Counted from the first letter of the stretch, positions 30,805-39,472 are shown. The stretch: DNA of 64,000 nt from Pseudomonas putida (GCF_028682455.1 NZ_JANHLD010000001.1:434001-498000), one strand, 5' to 3'. Notes: generated by a model not told the origin, from the sequence alone. Numbers and translations: made by a program.

Positions 30805-30913
30805 AACGGCGATCTCCTCTCGGGTTTTCGATCCACGATTCAACTCTACCTCCGTAGTTAAGTACGGAATCAAGGAGAGAGGAGATGAAGGTCCTGGATT
30901 ATGGCGCTGAGAG
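30760..30913 (-). repeat. Inverted duplicate of promoter-signal peptide cassette, arm 1
   Basis: About 150 bp, matching 32607-32760 in reverse orientation with few changes. It covers the MerR-type promoter, the ribosome-binding site and the first ~22 codons (MKHLRLLL through TVWA). Similarity ends soon after the signal peptide. Confidence 0.8.
30843..30873 (-). promoter_or_regulatory. MerR-type promoter before PtrA-like gene
   Basis: Leftward: -35 TTGATT, a 19-bp spacer with CCGTACTTAACTACGG, and -10 TAGAGT. The dyad differs from the mer operator only in its centre (TTAA for ATGA), so MerR may bind it. Confidence 0.75.
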
Positions 30914-31111
30914 GAAATGGCAGGGCTCCGCCATGAAGACGGCGATTGCTTCAGGGCCGTCTAGGGCTGCTGCTGGGTCGTAGTCGTAAATTTTTTCGCT
31001 CATTCTGACCTCCACTCGCTGGCGAGTTTTTTAGCCGCTTCAATATCACGGCTTTGGCTGCTTTTGTCGCCGCCGCACAACAGCAAAACGAATTCATCAC
31101 CTCGCTGCTGG
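30899..31111 (-). pseudogene. HigB/HigA-type toxin-antitoxin remnant
   Basis: Two overlapping broken genes. A toxin 3' end (31111-31000) reads YFQQRGDEFVLLLCGGDKSS then RDIEAAKKLASEW, the C-terminus of Gp49/HigB-like addiction-module killer proteins. The next gene starts at ATG 31003 (MSEKIYDYDPAAALDGPEAI), typical of the matching antitoxin, and stops at 30899 where the inverted repeat begins. The toxin 5' end is cut at the miniature element at 31117. Confidence 0.65.
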
Positions 31112-31116
31112 AAATA

Positions 31117-31378
31117 GGGGTTGGGGGAGCAACGGAACAGAAAGTGCACTTAAGCTCAGTCGCTGCCCCGCAAACCCTTGCAACGTCTGGATAGTTTCGA
31201 AAAACGACCGTTTTATGAAACCGTTTCCGCTATCGCGAGGAAAGGTCACCAACACCCGAAAATCAGTGCAATAAACCTTTCTCACGAATCAAAGTTCGTT
31301 AATTCGCAGTCGCTGACGAGTAAAACGAACTCTAATTCGGCTTACGTTGGTTTTCAGTTCCATTGCTCCCCAACCCCC
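31117..31378. mobile_element. Miniature Tn3-type inverted-repeat element (TIME/MITE-like)
   Basis: 262 bp with inverted ends: left GGGGTTGGGGGAGCAACGGA, right (reversed) GGGGGTTGGGGAGCAATGGA, followed by AC-x-GAAAAC-like sequence resembling Tn3-family ends. No gene inside. The flanks (AAATA and GATGT) do not match, so it was not left by a simple insertion; it separates a cut toxin gene from a cut merR copy. Confidence 0.55.
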
Positions 31379-31636
31379 GATGTCGCCCGGGTGAAATTCG
31401 TAAAGTCCGCGCAACGGCTGGGCTTTAGCCTCGAAGAAGTGGCCGGGCTGTTGAGGCTCGATGACGGCGCTCACTGTGATGAAGCGCGCGTGCTCGCCGA
31501 GCAGAAGCTTGGGGATGTGCGTGGCAAGCTCGCGGATCTGCGACGGATCGAGTCTGTTTTGGTGCAACTGGTTCACGACTGTTGTGCGAGCCACGGGACC
31601 GTTTCCTGTCCGCTAATCGTTTCGCTGCATGGGTAA
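31379..31636 (+). pseudogene. Duplicate merR 3' fragment
   Basis: About 257 bp nearly identical to the distal part of merR (30137-30394), starting at [18 protein letters not shown] and ending SLHG-stop. It keeps the three Hg-ligand Cys but lacks the DNA-binding half. It starts exactly at the end of the miniature element. Scattered substitutions (E for D, V for E) show it is not a recent copy. Confidence 0.85.
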
Positions 31637-31639
31637 AAC

Positions 31640-31925
31640 GCTCTGCGTTGGCCAGTGGTTGTGAAGGGAACCAGCGGACAAGGTCTACGGCTGCCGCGGC
31701 TGTGAAGCCGCACCGGTCACCGCCGACAAACCGGCTCAACTGATCGAAAAGAGCATGGCCAGTCCTAGCGTCCTGGCGATGCTGTTGATCACCAAATACG
31801 TCGATGGTCTGCCGCTGCACCGCTTCAAAAAAATCCTCGGTCGTCACGGCGTCGATATCCCCCGCCAAACCCTGGCGCGCTGGGTGATCCAGTGCGGCGA
31901 GCACCTGCAACCGCTGCTGAATCTG
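31640..31925 (+). pseudogene. IS66-family transposase fragment
   Basis: Reads KVYGCRGCEAAPVTADKPAQ then KYVDGLPLHRFKKILGRHGV and IPRQTLARWVIQCGEHLQPL, the central region of the IS66 TnpC transposase (zinc-finger-like CRGCE and following helices). Both ends are missing; it breaks off at about 31925, where IS3-type sequence begins. Confidence 0.75.
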
Positions 31926-31929
31926 TCTA

Positions 31930-32395
31930 CGAAAACAGCCCGGCGTGCCGCGTCGGCACGAAGGCCGTATTGCGGTGCAAACCAGCGATACGCGTTGGTG
32001 CTCGGACGGCTTTGAGTTCCGCTGCGAGGACGGAGCCAAATTGAGCGTAACCTTCGCCCTGGACTGCTGTGATCGCGAGGCCATCGGCTAGGTCGCGAGC
32101 CCGACCGGGTACAGCGGCGATGATATCCGCGACTTGATGCTGGAAAGCGTGGAGAGGCGCTTCGGTGATCAACTGCCCGCCACGCCGGTGCAATGGCTAA
32201 GCGATAACGGCTCGGCGTACACCGCCGACCAGACGTGCCTGTTTGCTCGACAGATCGGCTTGCAGCCGGTGACCCCCCAGTTCGCAGCCCGCAGAGCAAC
32301 GGCATGGCCGAGAGCTTCGTGAAGACGATCAAGCGTGATTACGTGGCGCACATACCTAAGCCGGATCGAGAAACGGCACTACGTAACTTGGCCAA
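31930..32395 (+). pseudogene. IS3-family transposase (OrfB) fragment
   Basis: Integrase-core sequence in two frames with an internal stop: [20 protein letters not shown], then [14 protein letters not shown] (second catalytic Asp) and, after a frameshift, [20 protein letters not shown] (catalytic Glu). Most like the IS2/IS1411-type OrfB. N-terminus and C-terminal HPHSAL region are missing. Confidence 0.75.
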
Positions 32396-32496
32396 TCCCT
32401 GTGATCCTGCGTGGTCGTCTTACTTTGCCCAACGTCGAGCTGCGATAGACGTGGATTGATTGCCCGGTACTAGACCATGGTGCTGACGAAAGACTT

Positions 32497-32571
32497 GAGC
32501 CGGATGAGGCGCGACTCTCATGCCCGGTTCTTTGGGGGCGGTGGCGCAGTAATGCGCTGCTGTTACCCGAC
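32497..32571 (+). ncRNA. 3' end of a group II intron (domains V-VI)
   Basis: GAGCCGGATGAGGCGCGACT plus CTCATGCCCGGTTC folds as domain V, with the catalytic AGC near its 5' end and a two-base bulge on the 3' strand. It is followed by a hairpin (GGTGGCGCA/TGCGCTGCT) as domain VI and an end resembling TTACCCGAC. No reverse-transcriptase gene remains, so this is a relic. Confidence 0.6.
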
Positions 32572-32606
32572 GAAAGTGTACTTAAGCCCTACCATCTTAT
32601 CTCGGC

Positions 32607-32760
32607 GCCATAAACCAGGACCTTCATCTCCTCCCTCCTTGATTCCGTACTTAACTACGGAGGTAGAGTTGAATCGTGGATCGAAAACCCGAGAGGAGAT
32701 CGCCGTTATGAAACACCTAAGACTGCTGCTGATAGTGAGTGCGACTCTGCTGTCATCCAC
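32607..32760 (+). repeat. Promoter-signal peptide cassette, arm 2
   Basis: Inverted partner of 30760-30913; carries the MerR-type promoter, ribosome-binding site and signal peptide of the DUF2790 gene. Confidence 0.8.
32639..32669 (+). promoter_or_regulatory. MerR-type promoter before DUF2790 gene
   Basis: -35 TTGATT at 32639, 19-bp spacer with CCGTACTTAACTACGG, -10 TAGAGT at 32664-32669. Same elements as at 30843-30873. Confidence 0.75.
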
Positions 32761-33040
32761 CGTATGGGCCGATGGCAGTTCCGATCGCCTGTACGGTAAG
32801 ATGATCCAGGCCAACGAGCAATCCATGCGCGAATACGCTAGCGCCCAAGGCAAGAACCCGCCAGAAGTCACTCACTACCGCTATGGCATGAAGCTCGACA
32901 TCGCCAAGGTCATTCACGTCACGTCGACCAATGGCAACTGCGATGTGATGCCTGCGCAAATGACCTACGAGGATTCGAGCGGAAACCTGCATATTCTGGA
33001 GTACCGCGTATCAGGAACGGACTGCAGGAGCCAGCACTGA
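32708..33040 (+). CDS. DUF2790 periplasmic protein under a MerR-type promoter
   Basis: 110 aa; signal peptide 1-20, then ADGSSDRLYGKMIQANEQSM and the DUF2790 core (PPEVTHYRYGMKLDIAKVIH), with Cys at ~79 and ~105 likely to pair. Its paralogue at 53342 lacks this promoter and signal peptide. As at 53342/48479, an OprD-type porin gene follows, but here the porin is broken. Induced by metals in other pseudomonads, as far as known; biochemical role unknown. Confidence 0.8.
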   Translation: MKHLRLLLIVSATLLSSTVWADGSSDRLYGKMIQANEQSMREYASAQGKNPPEVTHYRYGMKLDIAKVIHVTSTNGNCDVMPAQMTYEDSSGNLHILEYRVSGTDCRSQH

Positions 33041-33056
33041 GCATTGTTGACGTGTT

Positions 33057-33085
33057 GCTGACGGAAAAGTAATTTTCACGTCACC
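33057..33085 (+). promoter_or_regulatory. Putative CopR box D
   Basis: GCTGACGGAAAAGTAATTTT then CACGTCACC lies between the DUF2790 gene and the porin pseudogene, at the same relative place as box G between 53342 and the intact porin. Confidence 0.55.
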
Positions 33086-33199
33086 CTGACGTTATTTTGC
33101 ATGTGGAAGTATGTAAGAAGCGCACCCGGCTATGCCCGGCGCGCTTCGGCATATACACAACCGCACAATGAAAAATCTGCCAAAACATCAAGAGCGTTT

Positions 33200-33965
33200 A
33201 TGAACAACAAGGCCCTGTTGGGACTTTCTCAGATCGTCTTGAGCATCAGCGCTGCGCAGGCTGCAATGGCCGCCGAGGAAAAAGGCGAGGGATTCATCGA
33301 AGGCAGCAGCCTGAGCATCCTCAATCGAAATTTCTACTTCAACCGTGATTTTCGCAAAGGCCAGTCCAGCAGTACAGGAAATGGCTACTCGGAAGAATGG
33401 GCCCACGGAGTCATAGGCCGATTCGAGTCGGGCTCGGCCAGGCCGAGGACAATTACTCCAAGCTCGGCGGCGCCGTAAAGACCCGTTTCCTGGACACTGA
33501 AATCAAAGTAGGCGATGTCTTCCCTGTCACGCCTGTCGTGCAGTACGGCGATTCGCGACTGCTTCCGGAAAGCTTCCGCGGCGTCACCGCATACAACACC
33601 AGTGTCGAGGGCTTGGTGCTACAGGGCGGACGCCTGCACGCGATGAGCCAACCCAGCTCCAGCAGCATGCGGGATGATTTTGCAACCTTCTACGCAGGCG
33701 AAGTCGGCTCTCCGTGGATAGTCGGCGGTGATTACACACCCAACGACAACCTTGGCTTCAGCCTTTACACCAGTTGTCTCAAGGATGCCTGAAACCAATA
33801 CTATACCGGCACTACCTGGAGCTACCCGCTTGCAGATGATGTCGCCTTGGTCGGTGGTTTGAATTACTACAAGGCCGTCGATGAGGGGAAGCAGCTCCTC
33901 GGCAGTTTTGAGAACGATATCTGGAGCGGCAAGGTCGGCCTCCGTGTCGGGGCGCACACCGGCGA
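33200..33965 (+). pseudogene. Broken OprD-family porin gene
   Basis: Starts [20 protein letters not shown] and is closely related to the intact porin at 48479-49804. Defects: an internal deletion with frameshift near 33430 (residues FTEGTIGFGVDAF onward missing), a stop replacing Trp near 33790, a small deletion (SPWIVGGDYT for SPWIAYFGGDYT), and loss of everything after about 33965. A true decayed copy of the copper-linked porin. Confidence 0.88.
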
Positions 33966-33996
33966 GGGACGGAGACGGCCGACGTGAACCAGATCG

Positions 33997-34266
33997 CTAT
34001 TGTGCCTTGCTATCGCCCTTCGGGGACTCCATTCCAATGTGTTGGTTCATGTTCTCCATCATTGTATTGCAGTTTTTCATCATCTTGGACATTTCCTGCA
34101 TGTCCATCATCGGCATATGGTTGCCGTCCATCATGTGCATGTCCTCACCCTTATTTGTCTCGGCACTGCTTTGGGCGGGGGCTTTGGCCTGTTCGGCAAA
34201 TCCCGTGGCAACAGTTCCAAGGGCTATGAAGGTAGCAAGGACGGTGTAGGTAATGGCGTTACGCAT
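33997..34266 (-). CDS. Met/His-rich small periplasmic protein
   Basis: 89 aa from the ATG at 34266 after GGAGAG. Signal peptide 1-24 (YTVLATFIALGTVATGFA), then a Met/His/Asp-rich core: MHMMDGNHMPMMDMQEMSKM, then MMKNCNTMMENMNQHIGM. This composition suits Cu(I)/Ag(I) binding in the periplasm. It lies between the porin relic and tnpT inside the mercury transposon, facing back. No family name assigned. Confidence 0.7.
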   Translation of the reverse strand: MRNAITYTVLATFIALGTVATGFAEQAKAPAQSSAETNKGEDMHMMDGNHMPMMDMQEMSKMMKNCNTMMENMNQHIGMESPKGDSKAQ

Positions 34267-34372
34267 GGCGACTCTCCTCATCTACGACCTTGGTTTCCAG
34301 CCAGGCTGTGTATTGAAGAGTTGATTGCTCCACTGTCCTCCTGTTTGGCTCCTTTGGTTTGGAGGATGGTTT

Positions 34373-34400
34373 CAGGCGCCTGAGGTAGGCGCCTTTTTCG
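34373..34400 (+). terminator. Intrinsic terminator
   Basis: AGGCGCCTGAGGTAGGCGCC followed by TTTTTC; strongest in the plus direction, at the end of tnpT. Confidence 0.6.
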
Positions 34401-34401
34401 G

Positions 34402-35451
34402 TCAACAAGTCTTCGGCTTCATCGCTCTGGACTCTGCGAGCTGGCTTGACAGCACCGCGTTGTCTTGCACGAGAAGCTGCTTTTCTGTGGCCAACTGGCT
34501 CAATTGGCTTTCAGTTTGGCTTAAGCGTTCCGCCAGCAGGCTTCGCTCCCGTTCATTGACGGCCAGGTAAGTCCGCGTCTCAGCCAAACGCTGCTCACCT
34601 TGGCCATGGCGCTGCTCCAGTGCCTGATGCGACTGTTGCAAGTCGGTGAATTGAAGTAAGACGTGTTCATGCGCAATCTGACTCTGCGCGAGCGTCGCTT
34701 GCGTCGTGAGCAGGGTGCTCTCTAGACGATCATGGTCCTGCACCAGGCGTTGTTCCTGCGCCTGCAGTTCGCCCAGGCGGGTTTGCTGCGCGAGCAGACG
34801 CTGCCGGAGCGCTGCCAATTCGTGTTCCAGGCGCTGCTGGCGTTGCTCAGTGGCCTGGCGCTCGTCGCTGCGTTGTTGCGCGACCGATGCCTGGTAGTGC
34901 TCAAACTGCTCCCGCGCTTGTTGCAGTTGCCGGGTCAGTGCGGCCGCCTCGGCGGCGCGGTCAGCCAGACGTTGTTCGAGCCCGGTCTTTTCACTGCCCA
35001 GGCTGGCCAGGGCGATCTCCTGACGCTGCAGGGTGTCAGCCAGCCCCTGGCTGCGCGTAGTGGCTACGGCAAGTGCCTGGGCCTGCTGCTCCTGAACGCT
35101 GAGTTGCGCGTCGCGCTCGACGAATGCCTGCTGCAACTGTTCCTGCAACGCGTCGGCCTCTGCCTGGTGAGCCGCTACGGCCTGCTGGAGTTGGACGGCC
35201 GCCTCCGCCTGAACTTTTTCGTACAGTCCTTTCAGCGCCAGGACCAGCTCCGCGGGCAATCCCAGTTCGGCCTGGGCCAGCGTGCCGGGATGCGCGGCTT
35301 TCCAACGCTTTAACAACGGAGCAATCGTGCTTTTGCTGCCCGTCCCACCCAGGGCGACGCGGATGCTGTCAATGGTGGGGTTGTGGCCCGCAGCCACCAG
35401 TTGGGTGGCCGCCTGGGCAACATGCAGGTAGAGGACGCCGGAACGGGCCAT
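34402..35451 (-). CDS. tnpT: TnpT, cointegrate resolution protein of mercury transposon
   Basis: 349 aa from the ATG at 35451 (a GTG two codons earlier is possible). KfrA_N-like DNA-binding N-terminus (AAGHNPTIDSIRVALGG, GSKSTIAPLLKRW) and a coiled coil from ~85 to the C-terminus rich in Gln/Glu/Ala. Helps TnpS recombine at rst. Only distantly similar to the TnpT at 8815, so the two modules are separate acquisitions. Confidence 0.88.
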   Translation of the reverse strand: MARSGVLYLHVAQAATQLVAAGHNPTIDSIRVALGGTGSKSTIAPLLKRWKAAHPGTLAQAELGLPAELVLALKGLYEKVQAEAAVQLQQAVAAHQAEADALQEQLQQAFVERDAQLSVQEQQAQALAVATTRSQGLADTLQRQEIALASLGSEKTGLEQRLADRAAEAAALTRQLQQAREQFEHYQASVAQQRSDERQATEQRQQRLEHELAALRQRLLAQQTRLGELQAQEQRLVQDHDRLESTLLTTQATLAQSQIAHEHVLLQFTDLQQSHQALEQRHGQGEQRLAETRTYLAVNERERSLLAERLSQTESQLSQLATEKQLLVQDNAVLSSQLAESRAMKPKTC

Positions 35452-35637
35452 GAACACCTCGGATTTTTTCGTACCGTATTATGGAAAATGTAATACCTCG
35501 ATTTAAGTACAGAATAGTTCAGCCGACTGAGACCGTCAGTTGACCCACGATAAGCGCGGTTATCGTGAGTTAAGTCATCGCGATCGAGGGTTGTGTCTAT
35601 AATCTGCGGTACACATGGCCTAAACAGGCGCTTCGTG
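35452..35637. promoter_or_regulatory. Likely rst site between divergent tnpT and tnpS
   Basis: 186 bp with a dyad: GATAAGCGCGGTTATC near 35549-35564. In Tn4651-type transposons the TnpS/TnpT recombination site occupies this interval. Confidence 0.6.
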
Positions 35638-36648
35638 ATGACAGCCGGCAATAATGACGAAAACCTCCCCACCAGGCGGCACGAAGAGCCGACAGTACTT
35701 GCGCGTACCCCCGGTACGCTCACCACCCCCGAACAATTGGCTGAGCAACATCAGCGTTTTCTCGCCGCCGCGACAACCGACAACACCCGGCGCACCTACC
35801 GCTCGGCCATTCGCCACTTTCTCGCCTGGGGCGGCGTGCTGCCGTGCGATGAAGCCGCGCTGATTCGTTATCTATTGTCTTTTGCGGAAGTATTGAACCC
35901 GCGCACCCTGGCCCTGCGCCTCACGGCGCTGTCGCAATGGCACCGTTATCAGGGTTTTCCTGACCCTACCGCCAGCGCCACCGTGGGCAAAACCTTGCGC
36001 GGTATTGAGCGGGTGAACGGGCGGCCTCGACAAAAAGCCAAGGCCCTGGTCCTAGAGGATCTCGAACGCATCGTGGTGCACCTGAACACGCTCGACGGAC
36101 TGGCGACACTGCGGGACAGTGCACTGCTCCAGGTCGGGTATTTTGGTGCGTTCCGGCGCAGCGAATTGGTCACGCTGGAGATGCAATACCTCGAGTGGGA
36201 GCAGGAAGGTCTACGGATCACGCTGCCCCGTTCCAAGACCGATCAGGAGGGCGAGGGACTCGACAAGGCGATCCCATACGGCGACAGCATCTGCTGCCCC
36301 GCGACAGCGCTACGCCGGTGGTTGGACGCGGCTCAGATCGTTCAGGGGCCACTGTTCCGGCGCATCAGCCGCTGGGGCGTACTCGGCGAGGTGGCACTGC
36401 ACGAGGGCAGCGTGAATACCATCCTGACGGCACGTGCCGAAGCCGCAGGGCTGTTGTATGTGCCCGAACTGAGCAGCCACAGTCTGCGTCGGGGACTGGC
36501 TACCAGTGCGCATCGGGCTGGGGCGGATTTCCTTGAGATCAAACGACAGGGTGGCTGGCGGCACGATGGCACCGTACACGGCTATATCGAGGAAGCTGGA
36601 GCTTTCGAGGAGAATGCGGCTGGCTCGTTATTACGACGCAAACCGTAG
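35638..36648 (+). CDS. tnpS: TnpS tyrosine recombinase of mercury transposon
   Basis: 336 aa from the ATG at 35638; the frame extends upstream but over the rst region. N-terminal SAM-like domain (TTDNTRRTYRSAIRHFLAWG); catalytic Arg in GYFGAFRRSELVTLE; box II HSLRRGLATSAHRAG; C-terminal GGWRHDGTVHGYIEEAG with the Tyr nucleophile. Resolves the replicon fusions made by TnpA. Ends about 100 bp before the right inverted repeat. Confidence 0.92.
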   Translation: MTAGNNDENLPTRRHEEPTVLARTPGTLTTPEQLAEQHQRFLAAATTDNTRRTYRSAIRHFLAWGGVLPCDEAALIRYLLSFAEVLNPRTLALRLTALSQWHRYQGFPDPTASATVGKTLRGIERVNGRPRQKAKALVLEDLERIVVHLNTLDGLATLRDSALLQVGYFGAFRRSELVTLEMQYLEWEQEGLRITLPRSKTDQEGEGLDKAIPYGDSICCPATALRRWLDAAQIVQGPLFRRISRWGVLGEVALHEGSVNTILTARAEAAGLLYVPELSSHSLRRGLATSAHRAGADFLEIKRQGGWRHDGTVHGYIEEAGAFEENAAGSLLRRKP

Positions 36649-36747
36649 CCAAGGTTTGTAAGCAGGGCTGGTTAGAATCCCAAGTGGCCACCCTCTATTC
36701 TCGACCGTCCTTCCGCAGCACATGAGCAGTTCCCTTAAAAACAGTTA

Positions 36748-36794
36748 CTTACAGAACGAATGTCCTAATTTTTGGCTTATCTCGGCACGCCCCC
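36748..36794 (-). repeat. Right terminal inverted repeat of mercury transposon
   Basis: Read inward: GGGGGCGTGCCGAGATAAGC then CAAAAATTAGGACATTCG and TTCTGTAAG. Flanked outside by GGTGTA (36795-36800), which also occurs at the left end. Confidence 0.92.
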
Positions 36795-36800
36795 GGTGTA

Positions 36801-37098
36801 CCGACCGGAAGTTCTGCACTGCTGCCGGTCCGCTATGCAAGCTGTGGCGGGAGGTACAGCCGACTTTCTGAGTGCAGCCATTCAAGCGCGAGAACGCAAT
36901 CGACACCTTGCCCGCCCCATCGCAAGACGCTCGGTAGGCAGCACATTACTTCTCAAGGGGCTCGAGGCGGATGTCTCGGTTGTTCTGCATCCTGAACTTA
37001 TGACCGCTCAGAATCTGTATGTCGCCCTGACGAGGGGCGCAAGGCACGTAGTGGTGTGTTCATCGAACCCCATCCTGATGCCTGTGAACAACGGCTGA
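36801..37098 (+). pseudogene. UvrD-like helicase, GajB-like: 3' part
   Basis: Continues the helicase at 20758-21887. After the join the protein reads ARVYRPEVLHCC, then the C-terminal RecA-like motifs STLLLKGLEADVSVVLHP (motif V region) and LYVALTRGARHVVVC (motif VI, the arginine-finger region), ending VNNG-stop. No start of its own; a short ORF beginning inside the transposon end is artefactual. Confidence 0.85.
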
Positions 37099-37196
37099 GC
37101 CTTATTGTTGCGTTTGCGCACTTGACCTTGCCATCGTGTCAAGGTCGATACTGTCTGTGCGGTAACTTGAGCCGCGGACGAAATGAGGTGAGAGAG

Positions 37197-37397
37197 ATGT
37201 TCAGCCTGAATGTTTCGGGTATGGGTTGTGGCAGTTGCGTCAGCAAAATCACGAAGGCCATCCAGACGCTGGATCAGGACGCACGCGTAGAGGTGGATCG
37301 GGCAGCCGGCAAGGTCACTGTAGAGAGCACAGAAAGTGCCGAATCGATCCGCGAGCTGATCCAGGAGCTTGGTTATGCGGCCCAGGTCAGCGCTTGA
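37197..37397 (+). CDS. copZ: CopZ-like copper chaperone
   Basis: 66 aa, ATG at 37197 after GGTGAGAGAG. One HMA fold with the metal-binding MGCGSC at about 9-14 (NVSGMGCGSCVSKITKAIQ). Cytoplasmic; carries Cu(I) to the P-type ATPase. It stands alone on its strand, just after the defence genes; the downstream minus-strand gene is convergent and split by an IS. Confidence 0.9.
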   Translation: MFSLNVSGMGCGSCVSKITKAIQTLDQDARVEVDRAAGKVTVESTESAESIRELIQELGYAAQVSA

Positions 37398-37416
37398 GCG
37401 CTGGCCTGCCGACCGA

Positions 37417-37467
37417 CTAAATCTCCAGTTCTGAGAGCTCTTTCAGCCCGTGGATACTGGTGACCTC
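37417..37467 (-). pseudogene. 3' end of IS-split hypothetical gene
   Basis: Codons EVTSIHGLKELSELEI-stop. They continue the gene whose first 88 codons lie at 40842-41105 on the far side of ISPpu12 copy 1. The join uses one copy of the 8-bp duplication GTTAGTAA and is in frame, giving a 104-aa protein. Confidence 0.8.
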
Positions 37468-37562
37468 GTTAGTAAGGGTAAGCGGATTAAATGGTTGATC
37501 TTACCTTTGCATGAGAGTGAGACAGACCGGCATCTCATCGGATTATCTGGTTGATGCTTCAC

Positions 37563-37970
37563 CTACTGCTGGTGCATGTTTCCTTCGCTAATTCCAGCAA
37601 GAACCCCACACGCCTCAACTTCCCGGTCATCGTTGCAACTCGCTCTCAGTGAAACGAGTTGTTTCTCAAGCGCTTGCAGAGCGGTTATCTGCGACCGCAC
37701 ATGAGAGATGTGATCATCGAGCAAGGCGTTGACGGCGGTACAAGGCTGATGAGGGTCGTCCTGATAGCGCTTTAGTTCGTGAATTTCTGCCAGTGACAGA
37801 TCCAGGATGCGGCAGCGACGAATAAAGGCCAGCCGCTCAACGTGTTTCTCGGTATAGACACGGTAACCGTTGTCCTGCCGATCAGGCGGCGGCAACAAGC
37901 CCTGCTGTTCATAGAAGCGGATCGTCTGTGTTTCGACCCCTACCAACTGCGCCAACTGACCAATGCGCAT
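37563..37970 (-). CDS. CadR/PbrR-type MerR-family regulator (IS copy 1)
   Basis: 135 aa. HTH (MRIGQLAQLVGVETQTIRFY), helical dimerisation domain, and the metal-binding Cys of the Cd/Pb/Zn group: HQPCTAV near 78 and CNDDREVEACGVL near the C-terminus. Expected to control the divergent transporter gene from the 19-bp-spacer promoter at 38001. Protein identical to the copy at 50023. Confidence 0.88.
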   Translation of the reverse strand: MRIGQLAQLVGVETQTIRFYEQQGLLPPPDRQDNGYRVYTEKHVERLAFIRRCRILDLSLAEIHELKRYQDDPHQPCTAVNALLDDHISHVRSQITALQALEKQLVSLRASCNDDREVEACGVLAGISEGNMHQQ

Positions 37971-38000
37971 CAGCCTCCTCCCAACGGATTCTTTACTCTA

Positions 38001-38031
38001 TTGACCTTATAGTAGCTTTATAGTTTTAAAT
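38001..38031 (+). promoter_or_regulatory. MerR-family promoter (IS copy 1)
   Basis: TTGACC, 19-bp spacer TTATAGTAGCTTTATAGTT, TTAAAT. The dyad TATAGTAGCTTTATA suits CadR/PbrR. Confidence 0.7.
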
Positions 38032-38064
38032 GGTACCACAACATTGTTCAAGTGGAGTCGTATC

Positions 38065-38959
38065 ATGAGCAAATCCTGTGGTGGCGCCTGTGGCGGTGAT
38101 GCAACGTCCGCAGCGGATACCGATATACAGGCCTCCTCCGAGGCGCCAGGGAGATGGGTCAGTGTTTATGCCGTGCCGAAGATGGACTGTCCATCAGAAG
38201 AACGAATGATTCGCCTAGCCCTGAACGGCTTTGAGGAGATTCGGGCGCTGTCCTTCGACTTGTCGAACCGCCGGCTGAAGGTCGTGCATGACGGCGAGGT
38301 CGAGCCCGTCACCTCGAAACTGAAGACCTTGGGGCTAGGCGCCTCGCTTCAGGAAACCGTCGCTGCAAATCCGGAGACCATCAAGGCCGCCGAGTTTTCG
38401 GCAGCTTCTGCTAAGCAAGAATCCGGGACCCTGCGCTGGTTGCTCGGCATCAATGCACTTCTGTTCGTGGTGGAAATGACTGCCGGTCTGATCGCCCGGT
38501 CCACCGGCCTGATTGGAGAATCCCTGGACAATTTTGCCGATGCGGCGGTGTACGGGCTTGCCCTTTATGCGGTTGGACATAGCGTGAAAATGCAGGTACG
38601 TGCCGCGCATCTTGCTGGTGTACTGCAACTGATCTTGGCTGTGGGCGTGCTCGTAGAGGTGGTGAGACGCTTTGTATTCGGTAGTGAGCCTGAATCGCTG
38701 GTGATGATGGCTATCGCATTCGTCGCATTGATTGCCAATACCAGTTGTCTGCTGCTCATATCCAAACATCGGGAAGGCGGGGCGCACATGAAGGCAAGCT
38801 GGATATTCTCGGCCAACGACGTGGTGATCAACCTGGGGTCATCACCGCCGGCGCCCTGGTCGCGTGGACCGGTTCCAATTATCCGGATCTGATTATCGGC
38901 ACCATCGCGGGGGCATTGTACTTAACGGTGCCAGACGCATTTTGGCGTTGAAGGGTTAA
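38065..38959 (+). pseudogene. CDF cation efflux gene, frameshifted (IS copy 1)
   Basis: Same gene as 50526-51422 but with two one-base losses, G5 to G4 near 38835 and G6 to G5 near 38910. These truncate the sixth helix region in this reading. No other differences were seen, so a sequencing artefact is at least as likely as true inactivation. Confidence 0.8.
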
Positions 38960-38962
38960 ATA

Positions 38963-39472
38963 ATGCTCATTATTGGCAAAAGCTCTCGCCGTATGCCCTA
39001 TTGTCCATATCGGGCCTGCTGGCAGCGTCTGATCAGGCTGTAAAGTGGCTGGTGCAGCAATCAATGGCCTATGGCGAGTATGTTTCGGTGACCCCGTTCT
39101 TTAACTGGGTGCACCTATGGAACACCGGTGCCGCATTCAGTCTTTTGCGAATGGTGGAGGCTGGCAGCGCTACTTTTTATCGGAATCGCGGTAGTGGTCT
39201 CGATTTTTCTGATCAAGCTGATCCTTGAAAATCGTCATAAAGGAGAAGCCATCGCTTACAGTCTTATCCTCGGTGGCGCCATGGGCAACCTGATTGACCG
39301 GGTCTTTCGCGGCTATGTTGTGGATTCCTTTGATTTCTATTGGCGAGACTGGCATTGGCCGGCCTTCAACCTGGCTGATATTGCAATTGTCCTCGGTGCC
39401 TTACTTTTCGTTTCCAGCAGCTTGTTGGGTAAAAAAGCAAACACCAATGCCGAGTCGGATGGATCTGACTGA
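38963..39472 (+). pseudogene. lspA: lspA-like gene, frameshifted (IS copy 1)
   Basis: Same as 51426-51938 apart from three single-base homopolymer losses: A5 to A4 near 38977, T5 to T4 near 39145 and T6 to T5 near 39177. As read, the frame is broken before the catalytic Asp residues. Confidence 0.8.

Noticed and set aside
36772..37098. A separate 108-aa gene starting in the transposon end
   Set aside because: Its first codons come from the inverted repeat; the remainder joins the helicase in frame after removal of the transposon.
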